Of a stretch of DNA of 64,000 nt, positions 20,585 to 30,859 are shown piece by piece. The notes beneath the pieces are model-generated. The model had not been told where the DNA came from. It did not search any database and saw nothing but the letters and a program-made list of their open reading frames with translations. Made by a program: the position numbers and the translations under genes. Each line of letters starts with the position of its first letter. The stretch's first letter is position 1. The stretch spans positions 20,134,001 through 20,198,000 of the forward strand of contig CM070591.1 of the NCBI GenBank assembly GCA_036346355.1. Reading direction: 5' to 3'. This DNA is from Rhipidocladum racemiflorum (Eukaryota; Streptophyta; Magnoliopsida; Poales; Poaceae).

Positions 20585-21397
20585 TCAAATATCTCTAAGG
20601 AAGCCTGGGGGAAATTCATCCAAAAGATGGTATTCCGGCGATCCCGTATCTTCAGGATCCAAAGAGCTAGCGAGACGTTGAGGGGATCCCAAGTAGGATG
20701 TAGGTTCTCCTGGTAATCCTTGCCCACGAAGACGCATTGCACTTGCTGAGTTGATGCGTGCACGACTGGGGTTGCAATGTTGGGCCTCCACCCCCGTCAC
20801 GCGTGGGAATTGAAAAGGGCCTGGAGCTGCATCGTGGGGCGTAGTAGAATTGGATCCGTACACCACATTCCGTGGCACGAGACCAGTCTGTAAAAATTGA
20901 TGAAGATGCCCTTGGGCGGCGCGAAGATGGGCAAGAGTCTCCCACAACTCGTGAACCACACAACGATGAGCTCGGTCCAAAGTATCAACCAAGCTCGCCA
21001 ACTGACGGATAGAGCGGTCTTCTCCCAGTTCAACCTCCGCAATGTAGTTATAGGTGCCCGCTGGTCCTCGCTGCGGGAAGTAAAGGAACGGAGGCTCAAG
21101 CAACTCCCGCAGATCATGACGAAGATGACACATGGCAACATATGCCAACTCTTGGATTGCCATCCCAATGGATGTCCCTTGTGCTTGGAAGTGATGGGGA
21201 ATGCTCCCCGGCATCATTCGGGCGATGATGTGGACCGTGGCAGTGTAGGTCTTCAATCCAGGTCCCAAAGCCCGCCCATACACCGCGTACTCGGGTGCAT
21301 AGGTGAAGCTGGCCCTCCAGAGCATGTCCCTGAGGAGGGAAGGAAAACCGTCCACATCCTCAGCGCGGGTAACCATGACCAAAGGACCGTGGTTCAT
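20585..21397 (-). CDS. Element M extra ORF between primer site and gag (orf0-like)
   Basis: An uninterrupted 270-residue frame starting MNHGPLVMVTRAEDVD. It lies 213 bp inside the primer site and 307 bp before the gag start, same strand. It contains PEYAVYGRALGPGLKTYTAT, AIQELAYVAMCHLRHDLREL, YNYIAEVELGEDRS and a helical stretch with HELWETLAHLRAAQGHLHQF. No retroviral domain or catalytic motif is seen. A broken but clearly related ORF sits at the same place in element N. An ORF upstream of gag (orf0) has, as I recall, been reported for rice gypsy elements such as RIRE3 and RIRE8. It is the only intact long frame in element M. Confidence 0.7.
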   Translation of the reverse strand: MNHGPLVMVTRAEDVDGFPSLLRDMLWRASFTYAPEYAVYGRALGPGLKTYTATVHIIARMMPGSIPHHFQAQGTSIGMAIQELAYVAMCHLRHDLRELLEPPFLYFPQRGPAGTYNYIAEVELGEDRSIRQLASLVDTLDRAHRCVVHELWETLAHLRAAQGHLHQFLQTGLVPRNVVYGSNSTTPHDAAPGPFQFPRVTGVEAQHCNPSRARINSASAMRLRGQGLPGEPTSYLGSPQRLASSLDPEDTGSPEYHLLDEFPPGFLRDI

Positions 21398-21609
21398 CTA
21401 GCATTTTGGAAAAGAGAAGATGAGTCAGAAAACAATTTTGCTAAATCAAATGAACATAAAGATGAGGCATAGAACTAAGATGGATAAGGAACAAAAGAAT
21501 GGCACAATGCTATCAGTTCAAAATTATTTGAGAAGTAATATAGTTTTGACTCAAAACAAGTTCTAAGCCAGTCGACCATGCTATGTCCTAACTCGCGATC
21601 GAAGATAGA
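21398..21609 (-). other. Element M leader
   Basis: Untranslated leader between the primer site and the extra ORF. No ORF or strong structure noted. Confidence 0.4.
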
Positions 21610-21622
21610 GCTCTGATACCAA
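21610..21622 (-). other. Element M primer binding site (initiator Met-tRNA)
   Basis: The minus strand reads ttggtatcagagc, the standard complement of the 3' end of plant initiator Met-tRNA, three bases inside the LTR end at 21626. Confidence 0.92.
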
Positions 21623-23758
21623 GACTGTGGGGACCCGTCCCCGGGATTCCATTGATTCACTCAGTAGCTTCGCATCATCCAAGTAAATCAAGGGAGCCTC
21701 GGGCGTCCCGCATATATGCCCGTGTTGGTCCTAGGAAAGTTCACCAACACGAGCGACAATGCATAACAGTTTGTATCACAACACATACACAATTAACGAA
21801 AGCATAAGCATAGTTACATACAAAAGCAGGACTGCTGTCCAAAACGACATATTTAAAGTTATTACAGAACTAGCAGCGGAAACATAATATAGACAACAAA
21901 AGAGTCCAGCGTAGTGTGCCATAGCTCGCAGCAACCGATCGAAGTAAGAACGTGCCCCTAAGCGTTAGCATCATCGAAATCTGCCCGAGAAAGGTCTCCG
22001 GCAGTGCCTCATCCTCACCGCAGCAAGTGGACAATCCGTTTGAGTACAAAGAGTGTACTCGCACAATATTATAAGTTGCATGCTGAGTTCTAGCTACATG
22101 TGGTTGCTTCATCATAAGAAAGGCACAAGGTTAATTTTAGCGTAAAGCAACATTTGGGATAAAAACACAGACACGTATAGATTGAAATCGCTGTTTGATA
22201 AACATTTACAAAGTCTAATACATAGTATAACATTATCATAAACATCTTTATCTCACGCCTCCAAGCATTTTCCGAACCATGAGTCCAACGCTCATGTTCG
22301 CTTACACCCACGGATACTCCAATATCCGTGAAGTTCCTTCCACGAGTACTCCAATACCCGCGAAGTTCCTCCTCATGAATACTCCAATACTCATGAGACT
22401 TGGTTTCCCAAACCATCCATTCTTACCCGATCCTTAACACTCGCCCAGTGACTGACAACTTAAGTGATCGTCCTTGACCATGGACGCGGCTATTCGAACA
22501 GTTTATTCTCTGCAGAGGTACGACTTTACCCACACGACACGCCACACTCGTAAGCCAAGCTATGAGCACAATTCCTTTGATGTGCCGGCCGAGGTGAACG
22601 TGACAAATCCATTTTCCAGTATGCATGGTAGTGTATTTAAACCACCCGGGTGACTGTGGCCCTTGATCCCGCGTGCTCAGTGGCGTGTGTGTGGACCAAG
22701 GAGTACACCCGTTGTTAGACATCCCCAACTCTCACAAAGTTCGAGGGATTCTGAGGACGTTCCTTGACACTCTAACGGGCTCAAGGAACTCCGGTGGACA
22801 TTCCTTGACACTCTTCAAAGCTCAAGGAATTCCGGGTGCACGTGGTTTAAACACCCCTAGTCATACACAAGTACTTGGCTAAGCCGGCCCCATAAACGGC
22901 GTGTGGTTCGCACGATAGTTACTTAAAGAGACGTTACCAGGATTTGGTCCTTAAGATCCTTAACCAACATTGCTACACCATAACCACAATTGAACCATCA
23001 TTATCATAATCATCTTTGATCATCGCGACTGATGAACTAAGTCCATCTGTCGCGGTTCCTAACGATGTCTAAGCATAGCTATACAAATCGTACGAACCCA
23101 TACATAATAATAAACCAACCACCTAGGGCGACAATGGTATACAAAATGAACATGGTAAGAGGATAGCATGTCAACAAGGTAGTAACTAAGCATTCTACCC
23201 CAATATACTTGTAATTGAAAGTAAGCATGCAATTGATAAAATAACTTCAACATAATTTGCAATTAATAGGATCAAGTATGTTCAAGGAGTAAGGTAGTGC
23301 CTTGCTGCTCGTTCTTGATATTGTAAGCGTAGTCGTACTCGGGAGTGTCCTCCGAAGCGTCAACACCTATCGAGAGGATTCAATTCAAATAACTCCAATC
23401 AAGAACACAAATGAAACAATAAATCATAATTGAAATATGCACAACCATGCATGAAATGCTCATGATTTTAGAGTAATAGTCATAATATGAACATACGATT
23501 TGACTTTGGGAAGTTTGGACTTGTGTGTCAAAAGTTATCACTAAAACAATATCGTTTGGGTGAGGGTCAACAATACTACCACTTGTTAAAGATCCTATGA
23601 TAGATCTTGATATATGCAACCCAAGTCTTGTTTTTCTATTGGAAATGATAGAGGACGACCCTATGAAAGCATAGGAATTGGTTTCACCCAATTTGGACTT
23701 ACGATGCAAAAGTTATGGCCATTTGAAGTTGGTTCAGTCGAAAGTTCCGATGTGACAT

Positions 23759-23855
23759 CGGATGTTCCGATCCAGACTTAGAAAATTTTCAGCTGGAATT
23801 CACAAGGTGCTTCTCTGGACACATCGGAAGTTCCGATCCGACATCGGAAGTTCCG
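23759..23855. promoter_or_regulatory. CGG-N5-CCG inverted sites in LTR M, first part of cluster
   Basis: Perfect sites at 23759 (cggatgttccg), 23825 and 23845 (cggaagttccg). The cluster resumes after the nested solo LTR at 26337 and 26435, with further one-mismatch copies. Function unknown; a dimeric protein-binding site is one reading. Confidence 0.55.
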
Positions 23856-23899
23856 ATCCAGACTTAGAAAAATTTTCTCGTTGGAATACACGAAAGGTG

Positions 23900-26316
23900 T
23901 GTGACACCTCGGAGTGTCGCAACCTTATACAATGTGAATGTTGATGACAAAAACTTTATGGAATGTGGAATTTAGGTTAAAACCTTTCGGCTTGAGGTTT
24001 ACTCGCGTTTTTGGGCCGATTGAAGTGTTATGTCGCCACGGAGTGTCGTATCCTTAATTATTGAGCATGATGAGGCTATAAACATTATGAGATGTGGAAA
24101 TAAGGTTAAAACCATAGGAATTGGAGGTTAATAACGTTTCCGGGCCGTTTTCGGGGTTTTGGGCCTTCCCGGGGAGTTTGGGCCTTAAGTGGGCTTTGGT
24201 GGGATGGTGTGGGAATCCATTTAGGACTAGGATTGGGTGTGGGGGCTGGTAAAAGGGCTCCCCACCAGCCTTGGGACGTCCACCCTTGCTGCCCCTTGTG
24301 CGCCCCCTCCCCACCCCCAAGTGCCTTAGCCGCCACCCCTCTCTCCCTCCCCCACTTGGCCGTGCGCCTCCCCTCCCCTTGCCCCTTTGCTCTCCACCTC
24401 CCCGCCACCTCTCCTCCACCCCTTGATTCCCTAGGGTGGCCTCCCCACCCCTGCATCCTCATGGATCCATCCGAGGAGCGAGGAGCGAGGAGCGAGAAGC
24501 GAGGTGCGACGAGCGAGGAGCGAGGAGCGAAGAGCGAGGAGATCTATTGGAGTTTTCGTTCGTCGGGCAAAGGTATGATCATGGGGATCCTTGGGGTTGA
24601 TCTAGGTACTGTTATTAGGATGTTTATCAAGTTTTAGATCAATTGGTGGTGCTGGATTGAAGTAATTTGGGTTAGATCTAGACGTGTCCACGTTTCTGTT
24701 TTGGGACAGCATGAGCAGTCGGCATACTGTTCCAGTTTTCGCCAATTTAGATTTCGAATCTGACCGTACAGACTTCTAGGAAGTTGTAGATAATTTCATT
24801 ACCTTTCAGTGCGTATAAAGAAATTGAAATTCCGCCCAGCCGTTTGAAAGTTATGACTGTTTTACCGAGCGTGTTAAAATCTGTGACGCGATTGGAACAG
24901 ATCTCGGTAATCTGTAGATTAAACAACTTTAGAAGCTGAATCAGACTTTCCATATACCTAGAGAAAGTTGGGAAATTTCCTAAGCTACGCGAGGGTGTAC
25001 TCGTTTAATTCATTCGGAGTCCCAGAACTCAAGTTATGCCTTTTGCAAGGCTGCTGTCCCGACGGGACAGAACCTCTGTTTTAGGTTTTTCGAGTAGGGA
25101 GCAATGTCGGGTTAGATGGGGGTTTGCGTACTGTTTTGTGGTTATGATTGTGATTGTGTGATACCCATGTGCAGGAGGTGTGACCCCGGGAGTGCTTTCT
25201 ACGTCCCGCCAATCCGTTGCACGTGGTTGAGGCAAGTGTGTTGTAATGAATAGCGGATTGTAGGTTGCTTGTTGAGATTGGATGAATGATTGAATACTTA
25301 CTATGATCACTTGCCATGCTTGTTGATTTCCAATGATATGTGGAGTATGTTTATCATGATACGATGCCATGTGTTTATGTGTACCATGATATGATGCCAT
25401 GTGTTTATGTGTACTATGATATGATGCCATATGTTTATGTACAAATGAGATATGATAATTGGCATATTTGCATGCATGGCATGAGATAGGGCGAGGGCGG
25501 TGAGAAAGTCATAACTAGTCCGGCAAGGTCGGTGAGGAAGTTATGACTAATCCGGAACGCCATTGAGTAAGACCTACATCGTGATTCCATCCACGTGGTG
25601 AATGGAAGCGAGGAGTAGGCACCCTCCATCTTCGGGATGGAAGGGGGAAAAAGGGTGCACACCGACGGGTGTGTACTCAACCATACCGGTATGAGTTTCC
25701 AAGGAGACATGAGCATTGCACTGCATTACATAATTAATGATGATGAGAGTGTTATGTGTTCAAGTATGAGATGTTATATGTGATGTGGGATATTATTGTT
25801 TTGTAATCGATCTTGTTGTCCATTACAATATGCTTGCTGAGTTTCGAACTCACGCTTGTGTTTTATGTTGTTTTTAGGTACTTTGAGATCGGCATGATGC
25901 GGGAAAAAGGGGTTTAGCTACACTTCTACACGTAGCTCCACCATCATAGTCTATGATTAATCACTTGGAGACATGATTTTAAGAGTTGTGCCATAAACTT
26001 AATGTATGGTTTATTTTAGCATGCTTGTGATTCCTTATTTGCTTCGTTTTAGTTTATGAAGTGGTTGAGCGTGGTATTGTTGGCGTAATTTGATGATATA
26101 TCCATTTATGTTGATGTTTTAGATGTCGTGTGCTATGTTATATCTTGCCATGATATTGATATTGTGGTAATTCATGGAAAAACAAAGGAGATGCTGCTGA
26201 AATATCGGTTTTTAGCATATGTACCTTTGCTGGAATTTTTGTTTAAATGTGGTATTTAGATGTTGTTTAGCTTATGTTTGGTAGCATTCGGGCATATTAA
26301 ATGCCGGGGTGTTACA
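23900..26316 (+). mobile_element. Solo LTR of family A nested in LTR M
   Basis: 2417 bp, TGTGACACC...GTGTTACA, flanked by aggtg at 23895-23899 and 26317-26321. It matches the LTR at 28094-30466 along its length with moderate divergence. Both flanks continue LTR M sequence (aggtgcttctctgg on the right). No internal region, so this is a product of LTR-LTR recombination. It carries a local expansion of gcgagga-type units at about 24472-24540 that the other copy lacks, and three 30-bp units at 25355-25440. Confidence 0.93.
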
Positions 26317-26321
26317 AGGTG

Positions 26322-27092
26322 CTTCTCTGGAAACTTCGGAAGTTCCGATGTGAACATCAGATGTTCCGATATGTGTAAATTTCCAGCGTAGACAGGGTTA
26401 GGATTGACGAGTTTTCTGGAGTTTTAGCCACATCGGATGTTCCGATTTGGGGTCGGAAGTTCTGATGTGTGTCGAAATGTACAGTCCAACAAGATTTTTG
26501 TTCAAGTCTTTGAATGGCTATTGCACATTGTGATCCTATACTTCAAGAAAATGGAGTAGGGTAGAATCTTACCCCCACGAGGATGTTCTTGCACTTGATG
26601 GAAGGGTGGTTTGACGAAGAAATCAAGAATGATGCCGTGAAAGTGATCTTCGGTGTTCTTCCCGGTATCAACTCCTCCTCGCTTGTAGAAGCAATGCCTC
26701 CTCCTCTTGAGCTTGTAGTAGCATCAACTCCTCCTCCTCAAGCTTGCAACACAACAAGCACGACCCGATCATCGACGGGGAGATGATTTTCATGGAAAGG
26801 AAGATGGATGAGCTCCACATAACAAAATTTCAGAAAAAGGGAGAGTAAAGGAAGGATTAGAACTCACCCAAAACTTGGCACATTCAAAATCCACTTGGAT
26901 GGATTTGAAGCCCTTGATCTAAGGATCACAATGGTGTTGCATGCACAAGCTCAATCTCAATTTTTGGATGGATTGTGTGGGGTGAAATGGGGAAGTGAGG
27001 GAGGAGTGTTCTTGCTTGCTCTCCTTGCTATTTTCAGAAATGGGGTGAGCAGAAAATGAGAGTGTGGGGGAGGAGAAACCAAGGTGAGGGGG
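26322..27092 (-). other. Outer part of LTR M (after the nested solo LTR)
   Basis: Continues LTR M. Contains CGG-N5-CCG sites at 26337-26347 and 26435-26445, and moderately AT-rich sequence without a credible gene. Confidence 0.5.
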
Positions 27093-27101
27093 TTTATATA
27101 G
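27093..27101 (-). promoter_or_regulatory. TATA box of the element M LTR
   Basis: The minus strand reads ctatataaa about 340 bp into the LTR. Confidence 0.5.
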
Positions 27102-27440
27102 TGGTCCACTCCACCCCTTACATGTGGGGCTTGGTCCCACATGTCATAGTGAGGTAAGAAGAGTGGGTAGAGGTGGGTAAAGTGAGAAATGACAAGTAGG
27201 TATGTGCAGTCCACTCTCTCACTTACAAGTAGGGTCCACAAGTCATTGACAATGGTGAGTAGAACATGGGTATAAATAAGTAGCAGTTTTAAGTTGTCAT
27301 GTACATTATAAATTCCTACTCATGCATGCATAAAACCACATTAGCACTAATGGAGTTCTAAATGAGTATAATTGATACCACTACATGTATGATATGAACA
27401 TGCCATGCACAACTTAATAACCAAAATAAATTTGGGCTGT

Positions 27441-28093
27441 CACAATTAGTGGAATAAGGGTGGTTTGTGATGGAGGTTGATGATGTTTGGGTTTAACAAT
27501 TATTAAGAGTAGCGATGGGTGGAAGTGAAGTTGACGGTAGTTCGGTGATATTTGTCCTGTCGTGAGCAATTGTCGTCACTAGTTGTTCTTGGATTTGAGT
27601 CTTGTCTGGGAAAGGATGGAATAAAATGTTAGTATGATTGTGTATCGGAAGGGCAAGTGTGCCCTAATGAGTTTTCCCCTCGATGGAAATTTTTCGGGAA
27701 TGTAGAAAGGTCGTTAAAGGAATTGTGACTTTCTTTGATTGTGTCAGGTTGAGTTTAATGAAGTGTGGTAGTCAGGTTGGTTGTGATAGTAGTGTGAAGT
27801 GTTTGTCGTGAGGTTTCGAGCGTTTTGGGTTGATGAAGCCCTTTGTGGTTGAAACGCAGATTATGTTTGGGAATTGAAGTGAAGGTCGAACTGTGAGCGG
27901 TTGCCCTTAGTTGAGCTAGATCAACACTTTTTCGCTAAGTGTTGGTTTTGGGAACTCGTTTGTCGTTTGTTCTGGATTTTGTCGTTGTGCGAATGTTTTG
28001 TGCTGCTGAGAAGCCTTTTGTCCCTTGGGGACTTTGTTGTTGATTTTGGCGTCCTTCGGATTCGAGGTCGAATCCTGTTGAAGGGGGGAGGAA
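27441..28093 (+). mobile_element. 3' internal tail of a family A element, with polypurine tract
   Basis: Untranslated 3' region of a Tekay-type element in plus orientation. The last 14 bases, gaaggggggaggaa (28080-28093), are a strong polypurine tract directly before the LTR at 28094. Sequence just before it (ggattcgaggtcgaatcctg) matches the usual end of chromovirus internal regions. The pol region that should precede it is absent: element M abuts it at 27440. Confidence 0.75.
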
Positions 28094-30466
28094 TGTGACA
28101 CTACGGTATGGTGTGACATTATAAAATGTGAAATTAGAGAATAAAACCTTACGGCTTGAGGTTTACTCACGTTTTTGGGCCTTATGAAGTGATGTGACAC
28201 CACAGAGTGTCGTAACCTTATAAGTGGTGCATGATAAGGTCAAAAACATTATGAGATGTGGAAATAAGGTAAAAACCATGGGGTTTGAGGGTTAATAGCG
28301 TTGTCGGGCCGTTTCCGGGGTTTTGGGCCTTCCCAGGGGAGTTTGGGCCTTAAAGAGGGGGTTGTGGGCTTTGGTGGGATGGAGTGGGAATCCATTTAGG
28401 ATTAGGAAAGGGGCTTAGGGCTGGTAAAAGGGGGGTTTCCCTGCCCCTTGGGACGTCCACCCCTTGCTGCCCCCTTGTGCGCCCCCTCCCCACCCCCAAG
28501 TGCCCTAGCCGCCACCCCTCCCTCCCTCCTCCCTTGGCCGTGCGCCTCCCCCCTTGCCCCATTGCTCCCCACCTCTCCACCACCTCTCCTCCACCCCTTG
28601 CTGCCCTAGGGTGGCCTCCCCACCCCTGCACCTCGTGGATCCATCCGTTGGAGCGAGGAGCGATCCGGGAGGAGTTTCGGTGGGATTTCGTTCGTCGGGC
28701 GAAGGTATGATCATGGGGATCATTGGGGTTGATCTAGGTACTGTTCTTAGGGTGTTTATCAAGTTTTTAGATCAATTGGAGGTGCTGGATTTGAGTAATT
28801 TGGGTTAGATCTAGATGTTGCCACGTTTCTGTTTTGGGACAGCATGAGCAGTCGACCTAGGGTTCCTATTTTCGCCAATTTAGAGTTGGAATCTGTCCGT
28901 ATGGATGTTGAAGAAGTTGTAGATAATTTCATTATATTTCAGTGGACATAAAGCATGTTAAATTCCGATCAGCCGTTTGAAAGTTATGACTGTTTTACCG
29001 AGCGTGTTAAAATCTGTGACGCGATTGGAACAGATCACGGTAATCTGTAGATTAAACAACTTTAGAGTCCGAATCAGTCTTTCCTTATACCTAGATAAAG
29101 TTGGGAAATTTCCTAAGCTACGCGAGGATGTACTCGTTTATTTGATTCGGATTCCCAGAACTCAAGTTATGCCTTTTGCAAGGCTGCTGTCCCGACGGGA
29201 CAGAACCGCTGTTTTTGGTTATTGCGAGTAGTTGGCAATGTCGGGGTAGATGAGGGTTTGCGTACTGTTTTGTGGGCATGATTGTGAGTGTGTGGTACCT
29301 ATGTGCAGGTGGTGTGACACCGGGGGTGCCTTCTACTTCTCGCCAATCCGTCGCCCGTGGTTGAGGCAAGTGTATTGTAATGGTTAGCGATTGTAGGTTG
29401 TTTGATTGATTGAGATTGAAGGTTGAATATATGATATATTCACATGCCATGCTTTAATGTTTGCCATTGATATGATGAGTATGTTTATTATATGATGATG
29501 CCATGTGTTAATGTACAAGATTATCCATGATGATGCCATGTGTTAATGTACAAAGTTAAATATGATGTTGGCATAAATGCATACTTGGCATGTTACATGG
29601 CTCGGGCGGTGAGAAAGTCATAACTATTCCGGGAAGGTCGGTGAGAAAGTTATGACTAATCCGGAAAGCCAATGAGTAAGTCCTACATCGTGATTCCATT
29701 CACCGCGGTGAACGGAAGCGAGGAGTAGGCACCCTCCATCTTCGGGATGGAAGGGGGAGAGGGTGCACACCGACGGGTGTGTACTCAACCATACCGGTAT
29801 GAGTTTCCAGGAGACATGTGCATCGCATTGCATTACATTGCATTGCAGTATATGAGGATGTTATATGAGGATGATTTATGATGATGTCAATGATATGCTT
29901 ACACTATGATTATGAGATGTGTATGATGTTTTGTGTGAAAAGTGGTGATGAAGGTATTGGAATGTGTTTTCTTGTTCCATTGCAATATGCTTGCTGAGTT
30001 TTGAACTCACGCTTGTGTTTTATGTTGTTTTTAGGTACTTTGACACCGGCATGCGGGAAAAGGGCTTAGCGGCACTTCATCACATAATTTTCCACACATT
30101 TAGACTATAATTACCCTTCGGAGTTGTGATCATGAATCTAGTGTGATGCAACTAGGATTTTGGTTTGTTGGTGTGCTTGATTACATCCTTTACTTTGTAT
30201 TAGTTCATGAGATGGTTAATTCCATTATGGTAGACTTAAATTGCTGCTATATTACCCATTGATGCTGCCTTGGATGTTTTTCCATTATGTTATATCATGT
30301 GATATTTTGTTGTTGCTCCAAATCATGGAGAAACAAAGGAGATGCTGCCGAAATTTCGGTGTTAGCAACTGCGCCTTTGCTGTAATTTATGTTTAATTGT
30401 GATATTTAGATGTTGTTTAGTCTATGTTTGGTAGCATTCGGGCATATTAAATGCCGGGGTGTTACA
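28094..30466 (+). repeat. Family A LTR, shared by two element halves
   Basis: 2373 bp, TGTGACAC...GTGTTACA, same family as the nested solo LTR. It has a polypurine tract immediately to the left and a primer site immediately to the right, so it is at once a 3' LTR and a 5' LTR. A block at 29670-29812 contains stacked hairpins, including the 14-bp palindrome ttcaccgcggtgaa. Confidence 0.88.
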
Positions 30467-30468
30467 GT

Positions 30469-30481
30469 TGGTATCAGAGCG
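30469..30481 (+). other. Primer binding site (initiator Met-tRNA) after the family A LTR
   Basis: tggtatcagagcg, two bases after the LTR end. Followed by a short leader and then loss of the element. Confidence 0.9.
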
Positions 30482-30859
30482 GGCTGTAGGTCCTTGGAAT
30501 GTGAATTTTTAGTGTCATGCTATAGGGTACAACTAAAATGTGATGTGGAATAACTTAGAAACATGGCTTAGGTTCTAACTAAAACTTTGTCATAGGATAG
30601 CAACATTAAAACTTGCAAAAGTGGTATAACTAATCTAAAATTTGACACACAATGGATGCACAGTAGGAAAGGGTATGGGTATCGTTTCTTTACGCTTAAA
30701 TGTTGTATTTAAGCTATGATGTTGAATGCTTCATTTGATAATGCATGTTGCTATGTCTATGAGATAAATGATTGAATTATTCCTGTTGTGGTGATAAAAG
30801 TGGGGTTTTGGTGCCGAAGGGTTTCGGTCACCTCTCTTATTTCATAGTAAGGGTGAGGT
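30482..30859 (+). other. Leader remnant of the right-hand family A element
   Basis: AT-rich, no gag. The junction with LTR P is not sharp; it lies somewhere between about 30780 and 30980. Confidence 0.4.

Larger units (their letters stand above)
17045..27440 (-). mobile_element. Element M: truncated Ty3/gypsy Tekay/Del-like retrotransposon
   Basis: Read on the minus strand from right to left: 5' LTR (27440-21626, interrupted by a solo LTR), Met-tRNA primer site, an extra ORF, gag, protease, reverse transcriptase, RNase H and the linker toward integrase. It stops near 17045 in the middle of pol; integrase, chromodomain and the 3' LTR are missing. Every reading frame is broken at least once. 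The five bases outside the 5' LTR are attag, but no partner can be tested because the other end is lost. Confidence 0.85.
21626..27440 (-). repeat. Element M 5' LTR (3.4 kb, split by a nested solo LTR)
   Basis: The minus-strand start is TGTGACAGCCCAAA at 27440 and the end ...GGTCCCCACA at 21626. Without the 2417-bp solo LTR and its 5-bp duplication it is about 3393 bp. It contains a TATA box, a CGG-N5-CCG inverted-site cluster, an ACATGTGGG/CCCACATGT hairpin near the start, a stacked-palindrome block at 22490-22517 and a GAGTAC/GTACTC hairpin at 22042-22060. Confidence 0.8.

Noticed and set aside
21610..21622. tRNA gene fragments at this and the other primer sites
   Set aside because: Only the 12-18 bases complementary to a tRNA 3' end are present, placed at LTR borders; they are primer sites.
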